NCBI GenBank assembly: GCA_964417895.1
Contig: CAYQJS010000002.1
Location: forward strand, 62,001 to 126,000
Length of the DNA: 64,000 nt
Reading direction: 5' to 3'
From: CAYQJS01 sp964417895
Lineage (GTDB): Bacteria > Chloroflexota > UBA6077 > SHYK01
The notes beneath the pieces were generated by a model. It did not search any database. It saw nothing but the letters and a program-made list of their open reading frames with translations, and was not told the DNA's origin. The translations under genes and the position numbers were made by a program. This document shows, piece by piece, positions 41,224 through 49,894 of the stretch; position 1 is the stretch's first letter, and each line of letters opens with the position of its first letter.

Positions 41224-42648
41224 CTACACCCCGAACGTACCGTGAAGGAATCCGAGCGCGAAGTACAGCACGAAGGCCAGCGACACTAGGTACATCATCC
41301 AATGGACCTGCCCTGCCCTCCCCGTCACGACCTTGAGAAAGGTGTACAGGATAAATCCTGCTCCGATGCCGTTGGTGATCGAGTAGGTGAAAGGCATGAC
41401 CGTGATGGTGAGCAGCGCGGGCAGGCCGTCCTCGGGGCTGCCGAAATCGATGTCCTTGAGCACTGAGGCCATATAGAAGCCGACGATGATGAGGGCGGGC
41501 GCCGTGGCCTCCGCCGGCACGATGCCGGCGACGGGCGCGAGCACGATAGCGACCAGGAACAGCGCGCCCGTCACGACCGAGGCCAAGCCGGTCCTGGCGC
41601 CCTCGGCCACGCCCGACGCGCTCTCGATGTAAGTTGTCACCGACGACGCCGAGGCGAGCCCCCCGAACGTGGCAGCCAGCGAGTCCACGAGCAGCACACG
41701 ATTGATCCCCGGGAGGCGGCCCTCCTCGTCGAGAAAGCCGGCCTCTCCGCCGATCCCGATCACGGTGCCCATCGTGTCGAAGAAGTCTGAGAGCATAAGC
41801 GAGAAGATGACGAGGATCGCCGTGATGAAGGACACGGCGGCGAACACGCCGAAGCTCAAGCCCGCGCCGAACGTGCCGAAGGAGATCGGTGCAAGCTGCT
41901 CGGGGATCCCACCCTGGGCGCCCGGTGCGCTGGAGATGTCGGCGCCCGTCGCGTAGTGGATGGCCACAGCCACGACCGTGGTGCCCAGGATGCCGATGAG
42001 CAGCGCTCCGCGGACGCGCCGCGCAATGAGGAGCGCCGTCAGCAGGAGACCCGCGACAGAGATGACGATGGGCCAGCCGGTGAGGTTGCCCAGGGTGACC
42101 GGCGGAACGGGCTGGCCCGACGCACGGACGAAGCCCGCGTTCACCAGGCCGATGAAGAGGATGAACAGGCCGATGCCGACGCTAATGGCCCGCTTGAGGT
42201 TGAGGGGGATGGCCTCCATCACCGCCGTTCGGAAGCCGGTGAGCACCAGGACGGTGATAACCAGCCCTTCAATAAAGATGACGCCCATGGCCGCCTGCCA
42301 GGGCAGGCCTCGCCCGAGGATCAGCTCGAAAGCCACGACCGCGTTGAGGCCCAGGCCCGACGCCAGGGCGAAGGGATAGTTGGCGTACAGCCCCATAGCC
42401 AGCGTCATGACCCCGGCCGCGAGAGCCGTCATCGTAACGGTGGCGCCGAAGTCGGGGCCCTTGCCCTGCGTGAGTGTGGAGAGGATGGTCGGATTTACGA
42501 AGAGGATGTAGGCCATCACCACGAAGGTGGTGAGCCCACCCCTGACCTCGGTGCTCACAGTGCTGCCGCGCTCGCGGACCTGGAAGAAGCGCTCGATAGC
42601 CGATTCGCCCGCCTGGCCTGACGCCTGGGTGCCGACGTTCGTCGCCAT
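41224..42648 (-). CDS. NCS2-family purine permease
   Basis: About 474 residues with 12-14 transmembrane segments, in the AzgA/GhxP branch of the nucleobase:cation symporters: VMAYILFVNPTILS, ALASGLGLNAVVAFELI, GLFILFIGLVNAGFV, and ESASGVAEGARTGLASVV, which carries the substrate-site Glu motif. It most likely imports adenine, guanine or hypoxanthine. ATG 42648 lies 5 bp after AGGAGG. A heptamer hairpin separates it from the preceding gene on the same strand. Confidence 0.9.
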   Translation of the reverse strand: MATNVGTQASGQAGESAIERFFQVRERGSTVSTEVRGGLTTFVVMAYILFVNPTILSTLTQGKGPDFGATVTMTALAAGVMTLAMGLYANYPFALASGLGLNAVVAFELILGRGLPWQAAMGVIFIEGLVITVLVLTGFRTAVMEAIPLNLKRAISVGIGLFILFIGLVNAGFVRASGQPVPPVTLGNLTGWPIVISVAGLLLTALLIARRVRGALLIGILGTTVVAVAIHYATGADISSAPGAQGGIPEQLAPISFGTFGAGLSFGVFAAVSFITAILVIFSLMLSDFFDTMGTVIGIGGEAGFLDEEGRLPGINRVLLVDSLAATFGGLASASSVTTYIESASGVAEGARTGLASVVTGALFLVAIVLAPVAGIVPAEATAPALIIVGFYMASVLKDIDFGSPEDGLPALLTITVMPFTYSITNGIGAGFILYTFLKVVTGRAGQVHWMMYLVSLAFVLYFALGFLHGTFGV

Positions 42649-42664
42649 GTCCACCTCCTTTTAA

Positions 42665-42740
42665 TAGTCCCAGGTCCCAAGTCCCAGGTCTGATGTCCCT
42701 TGCACGGACTTGGGACTTGGGACTCGGGACCTGGGACTAT
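42665..42740. repeat. Heptamer-built hairpin between stop codon and RBS
   Basis: AGTCCCAGGTCCCAAGTCCC and its imperfect complement GGGACTTGGGACTCGGGACC (units GGGACTN, 7 bp) face each other around a 15-bp loop. One end is the TAG stop of the 105-residue protein gene (42739-42737); the other lies just before the NCS2 Shine-Dalgarno. Confidence 0.7.
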
Positions 42741-43054
42741 TCGATGAGTCGCCGCAGGATGGCGAGCAGCTTGGGGGCGCGGGCGAGTGCCTCGCGCAGA
42801 CCGGCGATCTCCTCCTCGCCGACCATCAGCGGGCTGCGCTGGAACCGACCGTAATGATCGTAATAGCAAAAGCGGATGCTGAGGGACCCGGCTGCCTCCC
42901 CTTCCGTGTACTCCAGGAGCTGGATCGTCGGCTCGTGGTACTCGCCGCTCGTCGATGCCTCCTCGGTGATCTGGCCGCTGCCCCAGTGCATCGTGAACGG
43001 CCGTGGCAGCGATCGGCGCCGCCTGCCGGTCGGCCACTGGTCCTCGTGCGCCAT
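42737..43054 (-). CDS. Conserved hypothetical protein (105 aa)
   Basis: A small soluble protein with a basic N-terminus (PTGRRRRSLPRPFTMHWGSG), a beta-rich centre (EPTIQLLEYTEGEAAGSLSI, RFCYYDHYGRFQRSPLMVGE) and a C-terminal helix (LREALARAPKLLAILRRLI). Unknown function; the composition is protein-like and unlike the antisense frames. Codirectional with the NCS2 permease, with the hairpin between. Confidence 0.65.
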   Translation of the reverse strand: MAHEDQWPTGRRRRSLPRPFTMHWGSGQITEEASTSGEYHEPTIQLLEYTEGEAAGSLSIRFCYYDHYGRFQRSPLMVGEEEIAGLREALARAPKLLAILRRLIE

Positions 43055-43059
43055 AAGGT

Positions 43060-43310
43060 CACCCCCGGCTGTTATTCCGAGCGGCGGGTGAAGAATCCGC
43101 GCCCACCACGTGCGGGTTCTTCAGCTGACGCCTGCCCTCAAAGTTGTCACGCTGAACCACCGCGAAGGGTCTGCGGGTGCCGAAAACACGCGTCGCAGGC
43201 TCGCAACTCGATGCCGACCCCAGATGCTTCGCCTGCGGCTCAGCATGACAGTGTTCCATCTGTCCGTGGCGCACCCAAAGACGCACGACGACTAGAATGA
43301 CAGGGCCCAT
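43060..43310. repeat. Dispersed GAAGAATC/TCAGCATGACAG repeats
   Basis: Contains GAAGAATCCGCGCCCACCAC with GCGGGTTCTTC in inverted orientation, then CCTGCGGCTCAGCATGACAG. Related units lie at 13385-13440 and 45611-45725. No gene. Confidence 0.55.
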
Positions 43311-43312
43311 TG

Positions 43313-43600
43313 CTACCGCAGTCCCCGATCTGCCGCGAGGTCCGCCATCACCCCGGCCATCAGCTCCCGCGCGAGTCGCACGCGCGCCGGGTCCGGATCT
43401 CCTTGCTCCACGATGCGGGCCAGGTCCGAGACGCGATAGAAGGGGGGAAGCGTGCCATCCATGAACGCCGGGCGCCGAGCGAGGTCGGCCTCGTCGGTAC
43501 CCACCAGAAAGAGCATGGAGTCCAGCTGGTACCAGCTCCACCCGGTAACGCGCAGCGTCTCCGGGCCCATGTCCTCCGGATCGAACCTGGTCGCCGCCAT
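43313..43600 (-). CDS. Conserved hypothetical protein (95 aa)
   Basis: A soluble protein: ETLRVTGWSWYQLDSMLFLV, RRPAFMDGTLPPFYRVSDLA, then a helical C-terminus (ARVRLARELMAGVMADLAAD). I recognise no named family. ATG 43600 overlaps the stop of an upstream amidohydrolase fragment (TGATG), suggesting it was once the coupled downstream gene of an amidohydrolase. Confidence 0.6.
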   Translation of the reverse strand: MAATRFDPEDMGPETLRVTGWSWYQLDSMLFLVGTDEADLARRPAFMDGTLPPFYRVSDLARIVEQGDPDPARVRLARELMAGVMADLAADRGLR

Positions 43601-43668
43601 CAGTGCATCACCACGCCGCCATCGATGATCGTCGAGACAACAGGCGACGACACGCCATCGGCCTAGGC
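43600..43668 (-). pseudogene. C-terminal end of a lost amidohydrolase gene
   Basis: DGVSSPVVSTIIDGGVVMH and a stop are read on the minus strand. xVxTVIVDGxVVM is the common last strand of cytosine-deaminase-like amidohydrolases. Upstream it runs into repeat DNA at about 43700. Confidence 0.35.
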
Positions 43669-43709
43669 ACGTCGATCGAGATGTTTCGTAGAAACGAGCC
43701 CGGGCTACC

Positions 43710-43800
43710 CCCCTCCCTAACCCTCCCCCGCAAGGGGGGAGGGGACAGCCGCACTCCCTCCCCCTTGATGGGGGAGGGCTGGGGTGGGGGTGAACCCAGG
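43710..43800. repeat. Pair of palindromic intergenic repeats
   Basis: CCCTCCCCCGCAAGGGGGGAGGG-type and CTCCCCCTTGATGGGGGAGG units, each an inverted repeat, lie in tandem. Member of the dispersed family seen at 8.7, 33.3, 37.7, 51.7 and 55.1 kb. Confidence 0.65.
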
Positions 43801-43878
43801 CGGCCAGCCCTGCGAAACATTAGCCCGACCCGCTTAGCCCAATTCGGTCGCCCACGTCCTAGTTCCGGCCTTCTCGTC

Positions 43879-44580
43879 CTAGCTCCGGCCTTCTCGCTCG
43901 AGGAGCGGGCCCAGGTCGACCCGGACTCGCGTTCCGTCGTCGGGGAGGATGCGGTAGTCCGACTCGGACAGGTCCCGCACACGGTACCAGCGGGCCATGC
44001 GCTCTGGGAGATTCACAAGGATATGGTCGCCGGAGCGCTCGTATTCACAGTTCATACGCAGAAGCGAGCCTCGGTTCCATTCTTCGGTGGCGTTGATGCC
44101 GATGCCGATGGTTCGCTGGTTCATGGCGAACACATACACGTGCCGGCCGATCCCCTTCGAGGCGATCTCCTTCGTTGGCACCTTGACCAGCACACCAGAG
44201 GGCGCGTTGGGCACGTAGCCGGGGCGGTCCTCCGACGAGCCCGTCCGCAGCGACAGCACGACGAGGTCCTCGTCGGCGGTGTTGACGAGTCTGGAGGTGA
44301 CGCCCGCAGGAACCAGGGCGCCCTGATTGATTGCCAGCGCCCGGTCGCCCGAGGGTCCGGCGACGGTGCATTCGCCCTTCAGCACCAGCAGGATCTGGTC
44401 CATGGCGGAGTCGTGGAGGCGCTGTTCGCCGCGCGGGGGCGTCCGCAACACGTCGATGTCGCAGTTGGGGGAGGTTGCCATGTCCAGGCCGCCGGGCACA
44501 CCACCTTCAGTCAGCGTCGGGTCCGCGTCGAAGATCTGGACCTCGTCGACGCTCCCCGGATCCGGAGCTCCCCTTGCCAT
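43879..44580 (-). CDS. Cupin-domain protein (1 of a paralogous pair)
   Basis: 233 residues. N-terminal cupin barrel with DQILLVLKGECTVAGPSGDR and ALVPAGVTSRLVNTADEDLV; a C-terminal half (GIGRHVYVFAMNQRTIGIGI, then LPERMARWYRVRDLSESDYR) shared with the next gene. The first metal motif has lost the usual histidine pair (QRLHDSAMDQ against HVHSHPDSDQ in the paralogue). AGGAGG 5 bp before the ATG. Function unknown; probably an enzyme or a ligand-binding protein in an oxygenase pathway. Confidence 0.8.
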   Translation of the reverse strand: MARGAPDPGSVDEVQIFDADPTLTEGGVPGGLDMATSPNCDIDVLRTPPRGEQRLHDSAMDQILLVLKGECTVAGPSGDRALAINQGALVPAGVTSRLVNTADEDLVVLSLRTGSSEDRPGYVPNAPSGVLVKVPTKEIASKGIGRHVYVFAMNQRTIGIGINATEEWNRGSLLRMNCEYERSGDHILVNLPERMARWYRVRDLSESDYRILPDDGTRVRVDLGPLLEREGRS

Positions 44581-44605
44581 ATCCGCCTCCTTTTACGACA
44601 CCGTC

Positions 44606-44720
44606 ATTGCTCTGAAACCCCCTCGCCCTCTGGGAGAGAGCCTGCCCTGAGCCCGTCGCATGGGTTAGGGTGAGGGCGCTCCCTCCCGGCGTGCTTTCAT
44701 CGTTCGTGGACTATTCTGAA
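44606..44720. repeat. About 100-bp dispersed repeat, copy 1
   Basis: From CCCCTCGCCCTCTGGGAGAG through GGGTTAGGGTGAGGGCGCTC to GTGGACTATTCTGAA; the same order of segments recurs at 63532-63660. Confidence 0.65.
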
Positions 44721-44821
44721 ACCGAAGGGCGAAGAATCTCTCGGAGGAAGCAACCCTCGGGAGATCCCTCGTTGCGCTGGGATGACTCGTCAGGTGAGGC
44801 CGTAACCGTGGCTTGTGCCGC

Positions 44822-45553
44822 TCAGCGGCGGCTCGTTTGTCGGTCGATGATCGGGCTGAGGTCGATGCGCACTCGCGTTCGCTCTGGATCGGTGACGATC
44901 CGGTAGTCCGCCTCAGTCAGGTCGTCAACCTGATACCACCGGGCCATGCGCTCCGGCAGATTGGCCAGGACGTTCGCCCCCCGACGCTCGTAATCGCAGT
45001 TCATTCGCAGGATCGCGGCGCGGTTCCACTCCTCCAACAGCAGTGGGGAGACGCCGACGGTCCGTCGATCCAGCGCGTAGACGTAGAGGTGTCGGCCGAT
45101 TCCCCGGGCCGAGATCTCGGCTTCCGGAATCGTGATCAACGCATCGGACGGGACGTTGGGCACGTAGCCGACCCGACGGCCTCCCGTGGACTCCGTGCGC
45201 ATCGAGAGGAACATGAGGTCCTCTTCCGTGGTGTTGGTGAAGCCGTAGTTGACGCCGCCGGGAATCAGGACGCCCTGGTGCGCGTCCAGCACGTACCTCC
45301 CCGACAGCCCCTCGACGGTGCACTCGCCCTTCAGCACGTACAGGATCTGGTCTGAGTCGGGGTGCGAGTGGACGTGCGTCTCGCCGCCACGCGGCCTCGT
45401 CTGGAAGAAGGCCACGTAGCAGTTCGGCGAGGTCGCCATGTCCACGCGGCCGGGAATGGCGGCGGACATGTTCTCGCGCTCCCTCAGTGCCTCCGCGATG
45501 TCGAAGAACTGGACCTCGTTCTGATCGATTCGTGCCGGATGCTCCTCTGCCAT
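44822..45553 (-). CDS. Cupin-domain protein (2 of a paralogous pair)
   Basis: 243 residues, homologous along its length to the protein at 43879-44580. The cupin motif is complete here: THVHSHPDSDQILYVLKGEC and GVLIPGGVNYGFTNTTEEDL. The shared C-terminal block is LANLPERMARWYQVDDLTEA. AAGGAGGAG precedes ATG 45553. The pair probably arose by tandem duplication; repeats now separate them. Confidence 0.8.
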   Translation of the reverse strand: MAEEHPARIDQNEVQFFDIAEALRERENMSAAIPGRVDMATSPNCYVAFFQTRPRGGETHVHSHPDSDQILYVLKGECTVEGLSGRYVLDAHQGVLIPGGVNYGFTNTTEEDLMFLSMRTESTGGRRVGYVPNVPSDALITIPEAEISARGIGRHLYVYALDRRTVGVSPLLLEEWNRAAILRMNCDYERRGANVLANLPERMARWYQVDDLTEADYRIVTDPERTRVRIDLSPIIDRQTSRR

Positions 45554-45610
45554 AAGCTCCTCCTTGTGCTAGTGGTAACTCAACCCAGGTTCTTGGCCTG
45601 CGGGCCACGA

Positions 45611-45725
45611 GGAGAATGTCACCCTGAGCCGCAGGCGAAGGGTCTGGGGGCGGTGACAAACGTGGGTTGCGCAGTCAAGGCTCGATCCTAACCTAGATTC
45701 TTCGCCTTCGGCTCAGAATGACAGG
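45611..45725. repeat. Dispersed GTCACCCTGAGCCGCAGGCG repeat pair
   Basis: Two related units, CCTGAGCCGCAGGCGAAGGG and TTCTTCGCCTTCGGCTCAG in inverted orientation, bracket 50 bp. Same family as 13.4 and 43.1 kb. Confidence 0.6.
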
Positions 45726-45732
45726 CCACCAC

Positions 45733-47427
45733 TTACCTCGCCTCCCATTCGTGGGCGTTCCAGGCTAACTCGCGCGCGACGACGTTGGCCAACCGGCTCC
45801 CGATCATCACCGTGTTCGCGTCGTAGAAAACCCCCAGAGGCACGACCTGGCTTGTCAGGTGCTGGACGATTCGTCCTGCCAGCTGGGCGCGCTCGCCTGA
45901 GCGAATAGTGACGAAGTACTGGTCGATGAACGCATCCATTTCCTGATTCATGTAGCGGCCCTTGTTGTCGCCCACCCAGTTATTCTCCAGCACTGGCGCC
46001 TCGCGGCTGTGGAAGCGGAGCATGCCCTCCTCGTTGTTGGGCTGCCGCTGGATGGTGAAGCCCGGATGGTTCGCCCGATACTCGAGGTCGCTTCGGCGCT
46101 GCCGCGGGATCTGGGTCGTCTCCACCGCGAGCCCGATGCGCTTCCAATAGTCCCCCACGATCAGCATTCCCTTGTTGCTCGCATCGCCTTCGGTGCCCGC
46201 CGCGCGGATGTCGATCGGCGGTATCGAGTAGAGCCCGTCGGCGCCCCGCGCGAGCCCCAGCCGCCCGATCATATCTGTGGCGCGGCGGGCATCGTACTCG
46301 TACGTCACGATGCTCGGCTCCACGTCCTTGTGCATCGGGTCCTCGGGGTCGAAGATGCTGTGGGCGACGGGCGTCAGCCCATGCTGGATGGTCTGCGCCA
46401 TCTCCTGGCGATCGATGGCATGCAGCAGGGCGCGGCGGAACTCCACGCTGGCGATGATGGCCGGGTTGGGGTTGATGGCCTGGGGGTAGAGGGCGATCCA
46501 GCTCGCCAGTGGAAACCCGACCCGCCCCTCCTTCCAACGCTCGCGGAGCTCGACGCCGGCGTCGATCGAGAAGCCGCGGCCCATGGTCAGCTCCACCTCT
46601 CCCGCCAGGATGTTCGCCACCATCGTGTTCGGGTCGGGGATGAACCGGACCTCGATCTCGTCGATGCGCGGCCGCCCGAGAACGTAGCCGTCGTTGGCCC
46701 GCAGTGCGAGATGGCTGCCCCTCGCCCATTCGCGGACTCGATAGGGCCCAGCGCCGACGAAGCCCTCGGTCCAGTAGGGAAGCTCGACGAATTTGGACTT
46801 CTCGGCGAGATACGTGGGCTCCAGGAGGTGCCTGGGCAGCGGCATCGCCAGCGGGAGAGAAGTGAAGAGGGTGTCCGCCCAGATATAGGGCTCCTTCCAA
46901 TGCGCAGTCACTGTGCGCGCGTCAACCGCCTCGACCGATTCGAGCGAGTTGTAAGCCTGGTGGCGGAATAGCGGAAGCTCTTTATCCTGTCCTACCTGCA
47001 CGGTGAACACGAGGTCGGAGGCCGTCACTGGCGTTTCGTCCTGCCAGCGGGCTTCGGGCCTGATGGTAAAGGTCATGTCCATCCGCCCGTCGGCGAGCAC
47101 TCGCCAGCGCCCGTTTTCCAGGGTGGGCACAGCGTCGGCCAGCTGCGGGCGCAGCGCGCCGCGGTCGTCGCGGATGGCAAGGCCGGCGTGGATGAGGCGC
47201 TCGATCTCGCTCACGCCGGGCTGGCCGCCGGTGGTAGTGGAGTTCATGGTCGCACTCAGGGTGACTGGATCGCCCAGGATGGCCGCCGTGATGCGCGTGC
47301 GCTGGGCGGCCCGCTGCCCGTCGGCGGTCGTGCTCTGGGGAGTGGCCGGGTTCGGTGGCGCACCACACCCGAGGGCCGACACCAGGACGATGAGGTAGAA
47401 GAGTCCCATTCGCTTCAGGCGCGGCAC
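45733..47427 (-). CDS. ABC transporter solute-binding lipoprotein, family 5 (B)
   Basis: 564 residues. Signal MPRLKRMGLFYLIVLVSALG followed by the lipobox Cys. Family-5 hallmarks: MTFTIRPEARWQDETPVTAS, FVGAGPYRVREW, and DRQEMAQTIQHGL. It ends WNAHEWEAR, the motif shared by the five paralogues. Expected substrates are peptides, opines or other organic solutes. No permease genes are adjacent. Upstream neighbours on the same strand are the monooxygenase and further binding proteins. Confidence 0.9.
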   Translation of the reverse strand: MPRLKRMGLFYLIVLVSALGCGAPPNPATPQSTTADGQRAAQRTRITAAILGDPVTLSATMNSTTTGGQPGVSEIERLIHAGLAIRDDRGALRPQLADAVPTLENGRWRVLADGRMDMTFTIRPEARWQDETPVTASDLVFTVQVGQDKELPLFRHQAYNSLESVEAVDARTVTAHWKEPYIWADTLFTSLPLAMPLPRHLLEPTYLAEKSKFVELPYWTEGFVGAGPYRVREWARGSHLALRANDGYVLGRPRIDEIEVRFIPDPNTMVANILAGEVELTMGRGFSIDAGVELRERWKEGRVGFPLASWIALYPQAINPNPAIIASVEFRRALLHAIDRQEMAQTIQHGLTPVAHSIFDPEDPMHKDVEPSIVTYEYDARRATDMIGRLGLARGADGLYSIPPIDIRAAGTEGDASNKGMLIVGDYWKRIGLAVETTQIPRQRRSDLEYRANHPGFTIQRQPNNEEGMLRFHSREAPVLENNWVGDNKGRYMNQEMDAFIDQYFVTIRSGERAQLAGRIVQHLTSQVVPLGVFYDANTVMIGSRLANVVARELAWNAHEWEAR

Positions 47428-47593
47428 TGATCACCTCCCAGGGCTAAACGCGAGACTGGGCGCGGCCGGAGACACCGGCTGCCGCAGCTGCGACATCGCC
47501 TTGGCTCTACGCCTCACGATGGATGGGTGAGGCTGGCGCCCTGCCCGCCAATCCTCCGTGCAAGTCCGGCGCCATCATACCCCTTCTCGCGAA

Positions 47594-48823
47594 TCACGCC
47601 CTCTGGACTATGTGCTTCGCCAGGATCTCCGCATCTTCGCCCACGCCGTAGATGAAGAATGACTTGTATTTGCGGAGCCAGCGCAGGCCGAGAAAGTAGA
47701 GGCCAGGGCAGGCGGTGACGCCGCCCTGGTGGATCGGCTCTCCGTCCTCGGCGAAAACGGGGAGATGAACCCAGTCAAATGTAAATCTGAAGCCCGTCGC
47801 CCAGATCACGGTTCCGATGGCTCCACGATCGAGTTCCAGCTGCGTGAGGGGGTCAGCGATCTCCGTGGGCGCAAACGCCCCGTCTGTCGCTTCCTCGGGC
47901 ACTGTGAGGCCCTGCGCCCTGACGAATTGGTCGATCGACGTCTTGAAGCCCCGATATGCTTCGTCTGCCTTTGCAAACGATTCGTTGATGTCAGCCGAGA
48001 AGATGAGACGACCACCCGCGCCACCCAGAAGCCGCCCCAGAAAAACGACTCCTCTGTCGGAGAATTCCCGCAGATTGAGGTCATGGCCGCCGCCAACCCC
48101 GGTCAGGAGCGGCGGAGGGACCTGTTTGGCGTCTGGCGACGGCAAGTCCTCCACGCGCTTGTCGAGCGCACCTTGCTGGATCAGCCACCAGAGGATGTCC
48201 TTGCCCCGGTACCGGCGCGGGGCGCCCCGGAGGCGCCCGACCGAGACGAACACACGCCTGTTCGCGTTGAGCAAATCCTCAGCAATCTGCAAACCGGAAT
48301 TCCCGGCGCCAACGACAAGCACCGGGCCCTCGGGCAACCGGTCGGGGTTCCTGTACTGGCTCGAATGGATCTGGAACACCGAGGGTGGGAGAATCTTCGA
48401 GAATTCTGGGATGTGCGGCTGGTGAAATGGGCCGGTCGCGATCACAACGTTGCGAGCGTCAATCGGTCCTCGATTAGTGAGGAGCGTATAGCGATCCAGG
48501 CCATCTTGACGCTCGAGCGATTCCACATTGGTCCGAACCTGGACTGGCGCCCGAATGGAAGCGGCATACCGCTCCAGGTAAGAAAGGTAGCCGTCCCGGG
48601 TCTCGAATCCGTCCGGGTCTGAGCCGTCATAGTGAAAGCCCGGGAGCTGTGTCATCCAGTTTGCCGTCAGAAGCCGGAGCGAGTCCCACCGCTCATCCCG
48701 CCAGCGCTGTCCGACCTCGCCGCGCTCGAGCACCAGATGCTCCACCCCCAGCTGCCAGAGGCAGTAGCTTATCGCTAACCCGGCGTGGCCCGCGCCGATC
48801 ACCACCGTATGGACTTCGGTCAC
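47594..48823 (-). CDS. FAD-dependent monooxygenase / NAD(P)-binding oxidoreductase
   Basis: 409 residues of the flavin-containing monooxygenase-like group (related to CzcO/trk-associated proteins). The FAD motif VVIGAGHAGLAISYCL, the second dinucleotide motif VLVVGAGNSGLQIAEDL and the ATGPFHQP linker are intact. The FxGxxxHxxxY signature appears as FQIHSSQYRNP. It would oxygenate or oxidise a small substrate using NADPH and O2. GTG start at 48823 just after AGGGGG. Probably transcribed with the downstream binding-protein gene. Confidence 0.85.
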   Translation of the reverse strand: MTEVHTVVIGAGHAGLAISYCLWQLGVEHLVLERGEVGQRWRDERWDSLRLLTANWMTQLPGFHYDGSDPDGFETRDGYLSYLERYAASIRAPVQVRTNVESLERQDGLDRYTLLTNRGPIDARNVVIATGPFHQPHIPEFSKILPPSVFQIHSSQYRNPDRLPEGPVLVVGAGNSGLQIAEDLLNANRRVFVSVGRLRGAPRRYRGKDILWWLIQQGALDKRVEDLPSPDAKQVPPPLLTGVGGGHDLNLREFSDRGVVFLGRLLGGAGGRLIFSADINESFAKADEAYRGFKTSIDQFVRAQGLTVPEEATDGAFAPTEIADPLTQLELDRGAIGTVIWATGFRFTFDWVHLPVFAEDGEPIHQGGVTACPGLYFLGLRWLRKYKSFFIYGVGEDAEILAKHIVQRA

Positions 48824-48860
48824 CCCCCTGGCGCTCCTGCAGCCTCGTGGGCTGCGGCTC

Positions 48861-49850
48861 TCAACGGGGTCGCTCGCGCCGCACGGCCTCCGGCTGCTCC
48901 TGGATCAGCTCGTCGATGAAGCCGGAGAGGTCCAGGTCGCGGAGGTAGCCAATGTCCCAAAGGGCGAGGGGGCTCACCTCTCTGGTCTCAGGGTAGTGGA
49001 CGCAGCACAGCTCGTAGGCGTTGGCGACCGCCTCAGTGGTGGGGTAGGGCTTCATCGGGTGCCGGGCGACGCTCGCCGCGCGGCCCCCGCGCTCCGGATA
49101 GGCGCGGCCCATCTTGGTGTCGAGTAGCCGCTGCGCCTCATCTGGGTGCATGCGCGCGTAGTGAATGGTGAGCACCATGGTCTTCACGAGCCGTTCGGCC
49201 AGCCCGGGCTTGTTGTGGAGCGTCTCGTACGATGTAGTGATGGTGGTGCCGTTGACCATGGGGAGCGTGGGCAGGTCCAGGACGTGGAAGCCCTCGCGCC
49301 TCAGCTCGTCGGGGTTGTAGCCCGCGAACCCGATATCCGCCCGGTCATTTGCCAGCTCCTGGAGGACGGCATCCGCGAAATCGGGAGCGTGCATGTCCGG
49401 CTCCACCTCGACCCACTCCACTTCCTCGTCCTCGAACCCGGCTCCCTTGACGTCGAGGATGTGGTTGCCGCGCGGATGATGGTAGCCGCCCCAGGGATCG
49501 ATCAGGTGCGAGTCCGCGACGCGCAGGGGTTTTCCCTTGTACTCCGCTAGCGTCTCGACGGGCTTGCGCGTCACCACACGGTCCCGCACGCTGTTGCCTG
49601 GCGAGGCCAGGCACACGATGGGCTTGCCCCGCGCGACCCACAGGTAGGGCGTGATGTGGTTGCCGGCGACGAAGTCCAGGCCTCCGCCGAACAGCGCCTC
49701 CTCCGCCTTCTTGGAGCTCTCGCAGAACTCCATGCTCTTCAGCGTCAGGCCCAGCTGCCCGAGGATTCCCGCCTTGTCCGCCATCTCCCACAGGGTCGAG
49801 TGGCTCGCCCGATAGAATGCGTTCAGCTCGATGGGCTCGTACTCGTTCAT
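48861..49850 (-). CDS. NMT1/SsuA-like substrate-binding protein
   Basis: About 329 residues with the two-lobe binding fold of the NMT1/THI5 or taurine/nitrate group: MADKAGILGQLGLTLKSMEF, GGGLDFVAGNHITPYLWVARG, KGKPLRVADSHLIDPWGGYH, and DADIGFAGYNPDELRREGFH-type second lobe (ANDRADIGFAGYNPDE). No signal peptide is visible from ATG 49850 (GGAAGG upstream), so it may be cytoplasmic, as in 4,5-dihydroxyphthalate decarboxylase-like enzymes of this fold. Both readings fit the aromatic-degradation setting. Confidence 0.75.
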   Translation of the reverse strand: MNEYEPIELNAFYRASHSTLWEMADKAGILGQLGLTLKSMEFCESSKKAEEALFGGGLDFVAGNHITPYLWVARGKPIVCLASPGNSVRDRVVTRKPVETLAEYKGKPLRVADSHLIDPWGGYHHPRGNHILDVKGAGFEDEEVEWVEVEPDMHAPDFADAVLQELANDRADIGFAGYNPDELRREGFHVLDLPTLPMVNGTTITTSYETLHNKPGLAERLVKTMVLTIHYARMHPDEAQRLLDTKMGRAYPERGGRAASVARHPMKPYPTTEAVANAYELCCVHYPETREVSPLALWDIGYLRDLDLSGFIDELIQEQPEAVRRERPR

Positions 49851-49894
49851 TGGCCTTCCTCCCGATCCCGCCCCCACGCAGGGGGACGGGATTA

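Noticed and set aside
42665..42740. Purine riboswitch before the NCS2 permease
   Set aside because: The hairpin is built from GGGACTN heptamers and shows none of the conserved purine-riboswitch loop sequences.
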